The position numbers and the translations under genes were made by a program. Positions 36,036 through 45,930 of a stretch of 64,000 nucleotides of DNA are shown piece by piece (positions within the stretch are counted from its first letter, which is position 1; each line of letters begins with the position of its first letter). This stretch comes from JAFDZV01 sp966128725 (GTDB lineage Bacteria; Bacteroidota; Ignavibacteria; OLB7). Location of the stretch: contig CBHYLN010000005.1 in the NCBI GenBank assembly GCA_966128725.1, positions 1 through 64,000 of the forward strand, written 5' to 3'. A model generated the notes under the pieces. It made no database searches, was not told the DNA's origin, and saw only the letters and a list, made by a program, of their open reading frames with translations.

Positions 36036-36932
36036 TCACACCACGTCGGCAAAGGTTCTCTCCATCCTGCGGAAGTAGGCCAATCCGCCTATCAGCAGCA
36101 GCACAACAACAACGGACGAAACGATAATCGTGGGCGCCTCGGCGCCCGAGCGCCCAAGCAGCGCCCAACGGAACCCTTCCACCACGCCGGCCATGGGGTT
36201 CAGGCCGTACAGCGCCCGCCATTGCTCCGGCACGATGCTGCTTGGATAGGCAATGGGCGTGATAAACAACCAGAACTGCGTGAGGAACGGGATTGTGTAG
36301 CGCACGTCGCGATACTGCACGTTAAGCGCCGAAAGCCACAGCCCCACCGCAAGCGCTGTCACCACCGCAAGCAACACGAACAGCGGAAGCGCCACGATGG
36401 CCACGGTGGGCACGATGCCGAAGTACAGCATCATCGCAATAAGCACCACAAAGGCAATCGCGAAATCAACCAGGCCGGCCAACACGCCCGCAATGGGGAT
36501 CGCGAGCCTTGGGAAGTAGACCTTGGTGACCAGTCGCTCGTTGGAAACCAGGCTGTTGCTGGATTCGTTGAGCGCGAACGCGAAAAGCTGCCACGGGATC
36601 AGCGCGCAGAACGTAAACACCGGATACGGGATACCGTCGGAGGGCACCTTGGCGAGTTTGCCGAAGAACAGGCTGAACACCACCATGGTGAAGAACGGCT
36701 GGATGATGGCCCACCCGGCCCCCAGCGCGGTCTGCTTGTAGCGCACTTTGATATCGCGCCATACAAGGAAGTAGACAAGTTCCCGGTAGTCCCACAGCTC
36801 GCGCAGCTTCAGCGCAACCCAGCCCTGCGTTGGCTCGATCACCACCACATGGCCGCGCCCGGCGTGGTCATCCGCCCCGGCAACCGCGACATCATGCCCG
36901 TGCACGGCGCTCACCTCTGGATCAACGCTCAT
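36036..36932 (-). CDS. wzm: Polysaccharide ABC transporter permease (Wzm)
   Basis: Starting at MSVDPEVSAVHGHDV the protein is 298 residues; the ATG overlaps the fcl stop by 4 nt (ATGA), which decides the start. After a soluble N-terminal part with IEPTQGWVALKLRELWDYRELVYF, typical of this family, it has about six helices: the KVRYKQTALGAGWAIIQPFF motif, FTFCALIPWQLFAFALNESS and LNVQYRDVRYTIPFLTQFWL are conserved in ABC-2 type Wzm permeases. It forms the inner-membrane channel with Wzt for undecaprenyl-linked glycan. Confidence 0.9.
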   Translation of the reverse strand: MSVDPEVSAVHGHDVAVAGADDHAGRGHVVVIEPTQGWVALKLRELWDYRELVYFLVWRDIKVRYKQTALGAGWAIIQPFFTMVVFSLFFGKLAKVPSDGIPYPVFTFCALIPWQLFAFALNESSNSLVSNERLVTKVYFPRLAIPIAGVLAGLVDFAIAFVVLIAMMLYFGIVPTVAIVALPLFVLLAVVTALAVGLWLSALNVQYRDVRYTIPFLTQFWLFITPIAYPSSIVPEQWRALYGLNPMAGVVEGFRWALLGRSGAEAPTIIVSSVVVVLLLIGGLAYFRRMERTFADVV

Positions 36933-38017
36933 CCGGCCTCCTGGCGCATCAGGGCGCCCGTCCGCTGGCGGTACCACCGCACCGCGCGCGCGATGCCCGG
37001 GCGCAGTTCGATCGACGCACGCCAACCCAGCGCCGCCATGCGCGACACATCCATCAGCTTGCGCGGGGTTCCGTCGGGCTTGGTGGCATCGAAGGCCGTG
37101 GCGCCGTCGTAGCCTACCTCGGCGGCAACCAGCGCGGCCAGTTCGGCAATCGAGGAATCGTGCCCAACACCAACGTTCACGAACTCGCCAAGCTCGGCGT
37201 GGGTGTAGCGCTCCATCAGAAACAACGACGCCAGCGCAAGATCATCGGCGTGCAGGAACTCGCGCAACGGGGTCCCGGTGCCCCACAGCGTTACGCCTTC
37301 GGCGGTGATCCCCAGCCCCGCAAGCAACTCGCGGATCGCCGTTTCGGGCACGGCGCCGTTCGCGGCATCAAACCCAAAACCGATCGGGATCGCCATAAGG
37401 TCCCGACGCACCGCGTCAACATCGCCCAGCCGCAACAGCCGCGCCAGCTCGAACTTGCGGATCAGCGCCGGCAGCACGTGCGCGGTCTCCAGGTTGAAGT
37501 TGTCGTTCTCGCCGTACAGGTTCGTGGGCATCACCGAAAGGAAATCCGTGCCGAACTGCTCGTTGTAATACCGGCACAGCTTGATCGCCGCGATCTTGGC
37601 CACGGCATACGGTTCGTTGGTGGGCTCCAGCGGCCCGCCAAGCAGGTATTCCTCGCGCAGAGGCTGCGGCGCGAGCTTCGGGTAGATGCAGGAGGAGCCC
37701 AGGTTCAGCAGCTTGCGAACGCCAAATCGATACGAGGCGTCGATCACATTAAGCGCGATCGCCATGTTGTCGCGGATGAACTCGGCACGGTAGGTGTTGT
37801 TGGCGACGATGCCGCCCACCCTGGCCGCCGCCAGGAACACGTACTCCGGCCGTTCGGCCGCGAAGAACGCCTCGGTTTCGGCCTGGCGTGTAAGGTCCAG
37901 CTCGTGGCGCGCGCGCGTCACGATGTTGGTGTAGCCGGCAGCGGTAAGCGCCCGGAGTATTGCCGAGCCAACCATGCCGCGATGCCCGGCCACGAATATT
38001 GAGGAAGAACGGTCCAC
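36929..38017 (-). CDS. fcl: GDP-L-fucose synthase (4-keto-6-deoxymannose epimerase/reductase)
   Basis: The 362-residue protein shows IFVAGHRGMVGSAILRAL, AAARVGGIVANN, GSSCIYPK and catalytic NEPYAVAKIAAI, followed by PTNLYGENDNF. It completes GDP-L-fucose synthesis from the product of Gmd, whose gene lies 62 nt upstream. It is about 40 residues longer than typical 315-325-residue enzymes: an insertion near residues 196-240 (RLGDVDAVRRDLMAIPIGFG and on), placed before LWGTGTPLREFLHADDLALA. It precedes wzm with a 4-nt overlap. Confidence 0.92.
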   Translation of the reverse strand: MDRSSSIFVAGHRGMVGSAILRALTAAGYTNIVTRARHELDLTRQAETEAFFAAERPEYVFLAAARVGGIVANNTYRAEFIRDNMAIALNVIDASYRFGVRKLLNLGSSCIYPKLAPQPLREEYLLGGPLEPTNEPYAVAKIAAIKLCRYYNEQFGTDFLSVMPTNLYGENDNFNLETAHVLPALIRKFELARLLRLGDVDAVRRDLMAIPIGFGFDAANGAVPETAIRELLAGLGITAEGVTLWGTGTPLREFLHADDLALASLFLMERYTHAELGEFVNVGVGHDSSIAELAALVAAEVGYDGATAFDATKPDGTPRKLMDVSRMAALGWRASIELRPGIARAVRWYRQRTGALMRQEAG

Positions 38018-38079
38018 GCTTCGGCCTGAAGTATCAACAGTAAGTGAGATATGCCCGCGCTGCGATGCGGGGCAATGCG

Positions 38080-39096
38080 TCAGTGTTCCCGTTCGGTTGC
38101 TATGCGCCCGCTGAGCCGGCGATCCAGCAGTTCGATATCGGCATCAACCATGATGCGCACCAGTTCCTTGAAACGCACCTTCGGCTCCCAGCCAAGCTGG
38201 TTCTTCGCCTTCGAGGCGTCGCCGATCAGCAGATCCACCTCGGCCGGCCGGAAGTACTTGGGGTCGATCTCAACATGAGCCTGCCAGTCGAGCCCCGCAT
38301 GCTCGAACGCCTCCACCAGGAACTCGCGCACGGTGTGGGTTTCGCCCGTGGCTATCACATAGTCATCCGGCTGCGGCTGCTGCATCATCAGCCACATGGC
38401 CTCAACGTAATCGGGCGCGTATCCCCAGTCGCGCCGCGCATCGAGATTGCCCAGGTACAGCTTCGATTCCAGGCCGGCGCGGATGCGGGCAATCGCCCGG
38501 GTGATCTTGCGCGTAACAAACGTCTCGCCGCGACGCGGGCTTTCGTGGTTGAACAGGATGCCGTTGCAGGCATACATGCCGTAGCTCTCGCGATAGTTCC
38601 GCGTGATCCAGTAGCCGTACACCTTGGCGCAACCGTACGGCGAGCGCGGATAAAACGGCGTCTCCTCGTTCTGCGGCACGGCCTGCACCATCCCGTACAT
38701 CTCGCTGGACGAAGCCTGATAAAATCGGGTCTCGATGCCGGTGTCGCGGATCGCCTCCAGCAGGCGCACAACGCCAAGGCCGGTGATGTCGCCGGTGTAT
38801 TCGGCGATATCGAACGACACACGCACATGGCTTTGCGCGGCAAGGTTGTAGATCTCGTTGGGCTGCACGTCGCGCAGCACCCGGTTGATCGAGGAGGGAT
38901 CGTTCAGGTCACCGTAGATCAGCTTCAGGCGCGCGCCGTGTTCGTGCGGATCCTGATAGATGTGATCGATCCGCCCGGTGTTGAACGAACTCGAACGGCG
39001 GATGATGCCGTACACCTCGTATCCCTTGCGTAGAAGGAATTCCGCCAGGTACGATCCGTCCTGACCGGTAATGCCGGTAACCAGAGCACGCTGCAT
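38080..39096 (-). CDS. gmd: GDP-mannose 4,6-dehydratase
   Basis: The 338-residue enzyme has the NADP site [18 protein letters not shown], the family motifs [36 protein letters not shown] and [16 protein letters not shown] (Tyr and Lys of the catalytic triad), then [18 protein letters not shown] and [20 protein letters not shown]. It converts GDP-D-mannose to GDP-4-keto-6-deoxymannose, the substrate of Fcl. The GDP-mannose supply genes (manB, manC) are not in the window. Confidence 0.95.
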   Translation of the reverse strand: MQRALVTGITGQDGSYLAEFLLRKGYEVYGIIRRSSSFNTGRIDHIYQDPHEHGARLKLIYGDLNDPSSINRVLRDVQPNEIYNLAAQSHVRVSFDIAEYTGDITGLGVVRLLEAIRDTGIETRFYQASSSEMYGMVQAVPQNEETPFYPRSPYGCAKVYGYWITRNYRESYGMYACNGILFNHESPRRGETFVTRKITRAIARIRAGLESKLYLGNLDARRDWGYAPDYVEAMWLMMQQPQPDDYVIATGETHTVREFLVEAFEHAGLDWQAHVEIDPKYFRPAEVDLLIGDASKAKNQLGWEPKVRFKELVRIMVDADIELLDRRLSGRIATEREH

Positions 39097-39214
39097 GGAT
39101 TATGACGAGCGAATGACGAAGGAGCGAGGCGCACGGGGATACCGCCTCGCGTACCGATTGAGGGCAATCCGAAACGCCACTATCCCATGGCGTTCGCGGA
39201 ATACATGTGGGGGA

Positions 39215-40228
39215 TCATTGCCGGGCCGCGTACCACCGCACGGTTTCGCGCAGCCCGTCCTCGAACGATGTCGCGGGGGCCCAACCCAGCTCGCGATCGA
39301 TCTTCGACGGATCAACCGCGTAACGGGCATCATGGCCCGGCCGGTCGGCAACAAACGTGATCAGCGTTGCATAGCTGCCTTCGGGTCCGGCGCCAACCTC
39401 TTCATCAAGCAGGCGGCAGATCGTACGAACCAGATCGAGATTTCGCCACTCGTTGCGGCCGCCGATCAGGTAGGTTTCGCCCGCGCGCCCGGTACGGAAC
39501 ACACGGTCGAGCGCTTGGCAGTGGTCGCCAACGTACAGCCAGTCGCGCACGTTGGCGCCGGCGCCGTACACGGGGATCGGCCGCCCGGCCAGCGCCGAGC
39601 CGATCACCGTCGGGATCAGCTTCTCGCGATGCTGCCGCGGGCCGTAGTTGTTCGAGCAGTTCGTGGTTACCACGTCCATCCCGTACGTATGATGCCACGC
39701 GCGCACAAGATGATCGCTGCCGGCCTTCGACGCCGAGTACGGGCTGTTCGGCTCGTAGCGGCTTTCCTCAACAAAGGCGCCCTCGGGGCCAAGCGAACCG
39801 TAGACCTCGTCGGTGGAGACATGCAGAAACCGGCCCGGCCCGCCGGCCCAGGCACGACGCGATTCCTCCAGCAGGTTGAACGTGCCAAGCACATTGGTCA
39901 GCACGAACTGCTCGGGACCCCGGATGCTGTTGTCCACATGCGATTCGGCCGCCAGATGGAAAATGCCGTCGGGCCGCACCTCGGCAATCAGATTGCGCAC
40001 GGCCTCGCGATCGGTGATGTCCGTTTTGCTGAAGCTGTACCGGGGCTCGCTCTCAAGCCCTGCAAGGTTTGCCGGATCGGCGGCATAGGTAAGCGAGTCA
40101 ACGTTGACAACCTCCCAACCCGGATGCTCGCGCAGAAGATGATGCACCAGGTTCGAACCGATAAAACCGCAACCACCCGTCACAAGCACGCGGCGCGGCG
40201 CATCTTCGGCTGCATTCTCATGCAACAT
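39215..40228 (-). CDS. rfbB: dTDP-glucose 4,6-dehydratase
   Basis: From MLHENAAEDAPRRVLVTGGC the protein is 337 residues with GGAGGTG before the ATG. It has VLVTGGCGFIGSNLVHHLL, DSLTYAADPANLAGLE, LAAESHVDNSI, VSTDEVYGSLG and NSPYSASKAGSDHLV with the catalytic Tyr and Lys, and CSNNYGPRQHREKLIP. These are hallmarks of RmlB. No rmlA, rmlC or rmlD is in the window, so rather than rhamnose the 4-keto intermediate may go to one of the nearby DegT aminotransferases to give a dTDP-4-amino-6-deoxy sugar. It overlaps the upstream epimerase gene by 11 nt. Confidence 0.92.
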   Translation of the reverse strand: MLHENAAEDAPRRVLVTGGCGFIGSNLVHHLLREHPGWEVVNVDSLTYAADPANLAGLESEPRYSFSKTDITDREAVRNLIAEVRPDGIFHLAAESHVDNSIRGPEQFVLTNVLGTFNLLEESRRAWAGGPGRFLHVSTDEVYGSLGPEGAFVEESRYEPNSPYSASKAGSDHLVRAWHHTYGMDVVTTNCSNNYGPRQHREKLIPTVIGSALAGRPIPVYGAGANVRDWLYVGDHCQALDRVFRTGRAGETYLIGGRNEWRNLDLVRTICRLLDEEVGAGPEGSYATLITFVADRPGHDARYAVDPSKIDRELGWAPATSFEDGLRETVRWYAARQ

Positions 40229-41189
40229 TCGCACCTCCGCTTGGGGCTGTGTCCGGGTACTGCTCGCGCGCCCACGCAATCGTGCGCAGTATGCCCTCAT
40301 CGAAACTCACATGCGGAGTATATCCGGTAACGGCCTGGAATTTCTCGATCGACGCGAACGAGTGCCGCACATCGCCCAGCCGCGATTCGGTATGCACGGG
40401 TTCGATGCTGCTGCCCAGCGCACGCTTCAACGAATCCACAAGCTGGTTCAGCGTGGTGCGATCGTGGCAGGCAACGTTGAACACCTCGCCGGCCACGCCG
40501 GCCGCCGTTGTGGCCGCCAGAAGATTTGCCCGCACAACGTTGTCCACGTATGTAAAATCGCGCGACTGCTCGCCGTCGCCGTGGATGGTGGGCGGCACGC
40601 CACGCCGGATCATGTCCACGAACCGGGGGATCACCGCCGAGTACAGACTGTTGGGATCCTGCCGGGGACCGAAAACATTAAAGTACCGCAGCGCAACGGT
40701 CTCAAGGCCATACAGCCGGAAGAACACCTGGCAGTAATGCTCGCCGGAAAGCTTGGATACGGCGTACGGCGACAACGGCGTGGGCGTCATCGCCTCGAAC
40801 TTCGGCAGTTCCTGCGTGTTGCCGTACACCGAGGAACTGCTGGCAAACACCACGCGCCCAACGCCGCAATCGCGCGAGGCCTGAAGCACGTTCAACGTAC
40901 CGTTAACGCCTACTTCGTGCGTGGTGATTGGGTCCTTGATCGATCTGGGCACCGATGGCAGCGCCGCCTGGTGGAACACCACATCCACGCCGTCAACGGC
41001 CTCGCGCACAAGGTGATACGATCGGATGTCGCCCTCGATCAGCTCGATCACGTCGGCCAGATCGCGAAGGTTCTCGCGTTTGCCCGTGGAGAAGTTATCC
41101 AGCACGCGCACGGTATCGCCGCGTTCCAGCAGCCCGCGCACCAGATTTGTTCCGATGAATCCGGCACCGCCGGTTACCAAACACTTCAT
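40218..41189 (-). CDS. UDP-N-acetylglucosamine/UDP-glucose 4-epimerase-type enzyme
   Basis: The 323-residue extended SDR starts KCLVTGGAGFIGTNLVRGL and has LDNFSTGKRENL, HQAALPSVPRSI, FASSSSVYGNT and LSPYAVSKLSGEHYCQVF with Tyr and Lys in place, followed by ALRYFNVFGPRQDPNSLYSA. The QAALPSVPRSI segment and FNVFGPRQDP are typical of the WbpP/Gne branch acting on UDP-GlcNAc/GalNAc. It supplies a galacto-configured sugar or uronate to the repeat unit. It is coupled by TGATG to the aminotransferase gene upstream. Confidence 0.85.
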   Translation of the reverse strand: MKCLVTGGAGFIGTNLVRGLLERGDTVRVLDNFSTGKRENLRDLADVIELIEGDIRSYHLVREAVDGVDVVFHQAALPSVPRSIKDPITTHEVGVNGTLNVLQASRDCGVGRVVFASSSSVYGNTQELPKFEAMTPTPLSPYAVSKLSGEHYCQVFFRLYGLETVALRYFNVFGPRQDPNSLYSAVIPRFVDMIRRGVPPTIHGDGEQSRDFTYVDNVVRANLLAATTAAGVAGEVFNVACHDRTTLNQLVDSLKRALGSSIEPVHTESRLGDVRHSFASIEKFQAVTGYTPHVSFDEGILRTIAWAREQYPDTAPSGGANVA

Positions 41190-42319
41190 CAGACTATCCC
41201 GGATTGCTCGTGAACCGCGGCCACCACCTCACGCACGGCCGCGGCGGTGTAGCGTACCATCTCCTCGGTAAGCTCGGCGTACATCGGCAACGAGAGCAGG
41301 CTCCCCATCTGCCCGCATGCAACGGGGAACTGATCGGCGGTGTAGCCCAGATGCGCGTATGCCTCGCACACCGGCAGCGCTATCGGATAATGTATGGCCG
41401 TGGCCACGCCGCGCGCGGCCAGCTCACGGATAACCGCTTCGCGCTCGGCAACGCGCACAACATACAGATGGTACACCGGCGTGGCGTAGTCGGCAACGGC
41501 AGGGACCGCAAGGCCCTCAACGTCGGCCAGCAACGTATCGTACAACGATGCAACGGCCCTGCGCCCGGCGTTCCAGGTATCCAGATGCCGGAGCTTTACC
41601 GACAGCACCGCGGCCTGCAGGCCGTCCAGCCGGCTGTTGCGCCCTTCGACGGTGTGCTGATACTTCACAAGGCTGCCATGATTGGCGTAGGTGCGCGCAA
41701 CCAGGGCGGCATCGGGATCGGCGAACGTGATGCCGCCGGCGTCGCCGTAGGCGCCAAGGTTTTTCCCCGGATAGAAGCTGTAGGTGGCGGCGTCGCCGAA
41801 GGTGCCAACACGCTGGCCCCGATAATACGCGCCGTGCGCCTGCGATGTATCCTCGATCACCCGCAGGCCGTGCTCGCGGGCAATCCGCATGATCGGGTCC
41901 ATATCGGCCGGATGGCCGTACAGATGCACCGGGATCACCGCGCGCGTGCGCGGCGTGATGCATCGCCGGAACTGCTCGGGATCCAGCGTGTAATGGTTGG
42001 GCTCGCTGTCGGCAAACACCACGCGGGCGCCGGCGCAGGTAACCGCCTCCGACGTCGCGATAAACGTATTGGCCGGCACGATCACCTCGTCGCCGGGGCC
42101 GATGCCGAACGCGCGCAGGGCTATCTCGATTGCGTCGGTACCATTGGCAACGGCCACGCAATGCGGATGCCCGGTATAGGCCGCGAACTGCTCCTCGAAC
42201 TCGGCCACCGCGCGGCCGCCAATAAACGCCGTGTTTGCAATGATCTGCTCGATCGCGGGATCAATCTCGGCCTTGATGCTCGCGTACTGAGCCCTGAGGT
42301 CAACAAATGGGATCTGCAT
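41189..42319 (-). CDS. DegT/DnrJ/EryC1/StrS sugar aminotransferase (copy 2)
   Basis: The 376-residue PLP enzyme has IPFVDLRAQYASIKAEIDPA, the cofactor region ANGTDAIEIALRAFGIGPGD, DSEPNHYTLD and the Schiff-base lysine in SFYPGKNLGAYGDAGGI. It makes an amino sugar from a nucleotide-linked keto sugar, with glutamate as donor. VRYTAAAVREVVAAVHEQSG ends the protein. The gene is coupled (TGATG) to the epimerase gene downstream and follows the membrane glycosyltransferase gene by 73 nt. It may act on the product of RfbB encoded nearby; this is inferred. Confidence 0.9.
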   Translation of the reverse strand: MQIPFVDLRAQYASIKAEIDPAIEQIIANTAFIGGRAVAEFEEQFAAYTGHPHCVAVANGTDAIEIALRAFGIGPGDEVIVPANTFIATSEAVTCAGARVVFADSEPNHYTLDPEQFRRCITPRTRAVIPVHLYGHPADMDPIMRIAREHGLRVIEDTSQAHGAYYRGQRVGTFGDAATYSFYPGKNLGAYGDAGGITFADPDAALVARTYANHGSLVKYQHTVEGRNSRLDGLQAAVLSVKLRHLDTWNAGRRAVASLYDTLLADVEGLAVPAVADYATPVYHLYVVRVAEREAVIRELAARGVATAIHYPIALPVCEAYAHLGYTADQFPVACGQMGSLLSLPMYAELTEEMVRYTAAAVREVVAAVHEQSGIV

Positions 42320-42392
42320 ATTCTCCGGAATAAGAGTGCCGAGCGAATTCCGCGTCGGCGCCGTAAGATATCAATCAATCGCCATGCCGGTG

Positions 42393-43844
42393 TTACTCGC
42401 CGCCGGCGATCACGATGGCGTTATCGTGCAGCCGGACCCGATGGCCGCCGCTCAGCGATCCGCGCAACGCGAACGCCACGCAGCCAAGGCCGGCAATGGG
42501 CAGATAAAACGGCACGATGGGAAGCTTGAACCGCATCAGCCCGGCCGCGCCGATCATCACCGAGTACAGGGCAACGAACAGCAGCAACGGAACAAAGGCC
42601 CCGCGAAAACGATCGCGGCGAAGTATCCACAGGCCATACAGCACCATCGCATACTGCACGATGTGTACCAGCGTGTTGGCAACCATCACCAGGCGTTCCA
42701 TGAAGGACTTCTCGCGCACCATCTGCGCCACACCCCTTACCATCCCGCGCTCGGCCATCGCATCCTTCAGATCAGTCTGGCCAACGTCAAGGCCCATCAA
42801 CAGCGCGTACGAACCGCTCCCCGAGTTGGTGAACATCTGCACCAGCCCAAGGCCCGTTGCCCACAGAAACCAGCCCGGATGCTGCCCCAGATAATCAAGC
42901 GCAATCGGGCCAAGCTTCTGATGCTGACGGTACAGATTGTCGCGCGGCTCCTGCAGCTCGGCATCGCCAACCCCCTGCATCCGCTTGATGTTCGCGATTG
43001 CCTGCTGCGCCCCGACACCCGAACGGAGCGACTCGGTGGAAACCGCGTACAGGTAGAACAGGTTCAACGAGCCGGAGGACGACAGGCCGAACTCACCGTA
43101 CTGCTGATGGTTGTGGATTACCCACGGCGTAAGCACCGCAACAAAAATCCCGGTGGCGGCTATCGTGATGCCAATGGCTTGCAGGATGCGCTTGCGCTGA
43201 TTCCAGAAGATCAGCAGCACGTACAGCGGCATGAAGTACAGCGCCAGCGGCCGTGTAAGCGCGGCAAAGCCAACGAACAAGGCCCCAAGCAGGTAGAACT
43301 GCAGCGACGAGCCCCATACACCCGCTGCAATGGCGCGTTGCAACGCAAGCGCGGCAAGCACCAGGAACAGGGTGAACAAGGTGTCGCTCATCAACGTGTT
43401 GGTGTTCAGGATCGCAGCGGGATCGATGGCGTAGAACAGCGCCGCCACCAGCCCGCCTTCGGTGCCGATCATGCGCGAAGCGAACAGGAAGCAAAGCCAT
43501 GTGATCACGGCATCCATCACGATCTGCACAAGCAGCACGGGCCAGGGGTGCGCGCCGCCTACCGCGTAGATCGCGGCAACGAAGCAGAGATATCCGGGCG
43601 TGCGGATCGGCTCCGGGTGAAAGCTGCCGTTGGTTGCCAGGTAGCTGCTCAGCGTGTGATACTGAAGGGCGTCGCTCTTGAGAATCGCGCGCTCGCACGA
43701 TTCCGGTTGCCACGGAGCCGCCGCCACGAACAGCGCCAACCGAAGCACACAGGCCAGCAGCACCACGTGTGCCGGGCGCACGCGTGCAATCAACCGCGCA
43801 AGGCGGCCTTCGGCCAGGTCGACCGCTGTGTGGGGATAATTCAT
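42393..43844 (-). CDS. Polytopic membrane glycosyltransferase (GT39/ArnT-like, GT-C)
   Basis: The 483-residue protein has about eleven hydrophobic segments. The first external loop contains an acidic site and the RTPGYLCFVAAIY motif (the family's R-x-PGY signature) after KSDALQYHTLSSYL, and a later YAIDPAAILNTNTLMSDTLF. Such proteins take a sugar from a polyprenyl phosphate and add it to lipid A, protein or glycan outside the membrane. A long loop with KRMQGVGDAELQEPRD lies in the middle. The DPM-like synthase gene at 23421 could provide its donor. The start is a unique in-frame ATG well before the hydrophobic region. Confidence 0.72.
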   Translation of the reverse strand: MNYPHTAVDLAEGRLARLIARVRPAHVVLLACVLRLALFVAAAPWQPESCERAILKSDALQYHTLSSYLATNGSFHPEPIRTPGYLCFVAAIYAVGGAHPWPVLLVQIVMDAVITWLCFLFASRMIGTEGGLVAALFYAIDPAAILNTNTLMSDTLFTLFLVLAALALQRAIAAGVWGSSLQFYLLGALFVGFAALTRPLALYFMPLYVLLIFWNQRKRILQAIGITIAATGIFVAVLTPWVIHNHQQYGEFGLSSSGSLNLFYLYAVSTESLRSGVGAQQAIANIKRMQGVGDAELQEPRDNLYRQHQKLGPIALDYLGQHPGWFLWATGLGLVQMFTNSGSGSYALLMGLDVGQTDLKDAMAERGMVRGVAQMVREKSFMERLVMVANTLVHIVQYAMVLYGLWILRRDRFRGAFVPLLLFVALYSVMIGAAGLMRFKLPIVPFYLPIAGLGCVAFALRGSLSGGHRVRLHDNAIVIAGGE

Positions 43845-43919
43845 GATGGAACCAGTGCCAATGCTGAGACGATGTTCGGCAATTCCGTTCGGCTGGTTGT
43901 GGCATGCGCCACAGCAGCA

Positions 43920-45110
43920 TTACGCGCCGGTTGCCTGGGGCTGGACCGCACCGCAGAACTCGGCGATTGTGGACACCACATATTCTATCTGCTCGCCGGT
44001 AAGCTCCGGATACACCGGCAACGCCAGCACTTCACTGGCAGCCTGTTCGGCAACCGGGAACTGCCCTTGCGCGTAGCCGAGATCGGCGAAGCACTCCTGA
44101 AGGTGGAATGGCACGGGGTAATACACCTCGTTGCCGATGCCACGCTCGGCCAGAAGCTCGCGCAGCTCGGCGCGACGCTCCACCCTGATCACATACTGGT
44201 TGAAAATATGGTGGTTGGCCACGCCGCTTTGGGCGAACACCGAAGCCGGCGTCAGTACGCGATTATGCTCGTTGAAATTCGCGTGCCCGGGCCCCTGGCT
44301 AACCCCGTGCGCCTGGAACAGCGCATCGTAGCGCGCGGCATTCTCACGGCGGGCGGCGCTCCAGCCATCCAGGCGCGGCAACTTCACGTTCAACACCGCG
44401 GCCTGTATTTCATCAAGGCGAAAATTGCCGCCGATCACCGAATGGTAGTACCGCCGCTCGCCGCCATGCACACGCATGATTTTCATCCGCTCGTACAACG
44501 CGGTGTCGTTGGTGGTCACCAGGCCGCCATCGCCAAAGGCGCCCAGATTCTTCGAGGGGAAGAAGCTGAAGCACCCGACCGTGCCGATACCGCCAACCGG
44601 ACGGTTGTCGCTGTAACGCACGCCGATTGCCTGCGCGGCATCCTCCACCACGGCGATACCGTGCGCGCTGGCGATGCGGAGAATCGGTTCCATCGCGGCG
44701 CTCTGGCCGTACAGGTGCACCGGCATGATAGCGCGCGTGCGGGGCGTGATCGCCGCCTCGATCGCGGCCGGATCGATGTTCCAGGTGTCGGGCTCGATAT
44801 CCACGAACACCGGACGCGCGCCGGTGCGGCACACGGTGCCCGCGGTGGCGAAGAAGCTGAACGTTGGCACGATCACCTCATCGCCCGGGCCGATGTTCAG
44901 CGCCATCAGCGCAAGCAAGAGCGCATCGGTGCCGGAGCTTACGCCAAGCGCGTGCCGCACGTCGAGATATTCCTCCATCGAGCGCTCGAGCCGGGTAACC
45001 TCGGGACCGAGAATGAAGTACTGGCTTTCGGCCACACGCAGAACGGCTGCATCCAGTTCGTCCTTCATGGTCGCGTACTGGGCTTTCAGATCGAGCAATG
45101 GAACGGTCAT
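43920..45110 (-). CDS. DegT/DnrJ/EryC1/StrS sugar aminotransferase (copy 3)
   Basis: Starting at [19 protein letters not shown] the enzyme is 396 residues. The frame is open for 100 more codons upstream, but that part reads as noncoding and includes the promoter box. It shows [52 protein letters not shown] and the PLP lysine in [17 protein letters not shown]. It is the first gene of the minus-strand locus. It resembles copy 2 closely in layout, suggesting duplication, though sequence differences mean they probably have different keto-sugar substrates. Confidence 0.9.
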   Translation of the reverse strand: MTVPLLDLKAQYATMKDELDAAVLRVAESQYFILGPEVTRLERSMEEYLDVRHALGVSSGTDALLLALMALNIGPGDEVIVPTFSFFATAGTVCRTGARPVFVDIEPDTWNIDPAAIEAAITPRTRAIMPVHLYGQSAAMEPILRIASAHGIAVVEDAAQAIGVRYSDNRPVGGIGTVGCFSFFPSKNLGAFGDGGLVTTNDTALYERMKIMRVHGGERRYYHSVIGGNFRLDEIQAAVLNVKLPRLDGWSAARRENAARYDALFQAHGVSQGPGHANFNEHNRVLTPASVFAQSGVANHHIFNQYVIRVERRAELRELLAERGIGNEVYYPVPFHLQECFADLGYAQGQFPVAEQAASEVLALPVYPELTGEQIEYVVSTIAEFCGAVQPQATGA

Positions 45111-45181
45111 CTTCGATTGATTCAGGGGTTGGACGATGCGGATTGCCGGGCCACTACGGGCACCGTACAGCAGGAAAGCGT

Positions 45182-45189
45182 CAAATATA
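45182..45189 (-). promoter_or_regulatory. Candidate promoter box for the polysaccharide locus
   Basis: Read on the minus strand the bases are TATATTTG, an exact fit to the Bacteroidota -7 element TAnnTTTG, about 72 nt before the ATG at 45110. No clear TTTG -33 element lies 19-21 nt upstream (TTCG is at that distance), so strength is uncertain. Its place before the first gene of the locus makes it the best candidate for the main promoter. Confidence 0.45.
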
Positions 45190-45586
45190 GGGAACGCGGG
45201 CGTAGCGAACGCCGCATTGGCGGTAAACCAATGGCAACACCGCGCATCAACCGATCGCGCCACCGAAACGCAATCCCCCGCGCAGCGCACCCTGCCACCG
45301 GCGGGCCATCTCCGTTGCCGGCACCCGCAACACGCCGCCGGCCCTGCATGCGGCGCCTGGCCCGGCGAACCAAACATTTTATCGAAATCTACCCGCAATA
45401 TTTTGTGCATTTACCAAAAATGGCGATGTTTAGCCCAACGCACCCACAACCAACGATCCATCACGTCGGCACGCCGCAACCACGGCTGTCACAGGCTCGC
45501 AGCGGGACAGGCCCATGGTACGGTAACGATGCAATGCACGAGAAAAACGCATTCGATCGTCATGGCGGCAGCACCGCGCGCATTTG

Positions 45587-45594
45587 TATATTGG
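45587..45594 (+). promoter_or_regulatory. Candidate -10 box of tRNA-Leu
   Basis: TATATTGG lies 13 nt before the mature tRNA 5' end. The same GTATATTG string is found before the SRP RNA gene (51283-51290). No good -33 element is visible. Confidence 0.35.
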
Positions 45595-45607
45595 GCGTCT
45601 TGAACCT

Positions 45608-45689
<82 letters not shown>

Positions 45690-45930
45690 CAATCATTGCC
45701 CGGTAGTCACGCGCGAAGGTGATTGCCATTGCATGCCGGCCCGGAAGTTCCGCACGGCATGCGCGCCGACATTCAAACGCCCGGCCGGTGTTGCCGCATG
45801 GGCGTTTGTTGTTGCAGGGGCAGTGAAACGATCTGGCAATTCGTTGCCGCCGGCTGCACGCGCTACGGCGGCGCGCAGATCACACGTTGTTCTTTGTTGT
45901 TGTTTCAGAACGAGCATATCGCACAGCAGA

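Larger units (their letters stand above)
45111..45607. other. 497-nt intergenic region between the polysaccharide locus and tRNA-Leu
   Basis: No convincing gene is seen. It contains candidate promoters in both directions (features at 45182 and 45587) and an AT-rich patch at about 45370-45430 with runs of A and T on an otherwise GC-rich background. I see no repeat or RNA gene in it. It is the natural divergence point between the minus-strand glycan genes and the plus-strand core genes. Confidence 0.6.

Noticed and set aside
45111..45410. N-terminal extension of 100 residues on the third DegT aminotransferase
   Set aside because: The extension is Cys/Arg-rich, unlike the family, and contains the promoter-like box; the ATG at 45110 matches the normal start.
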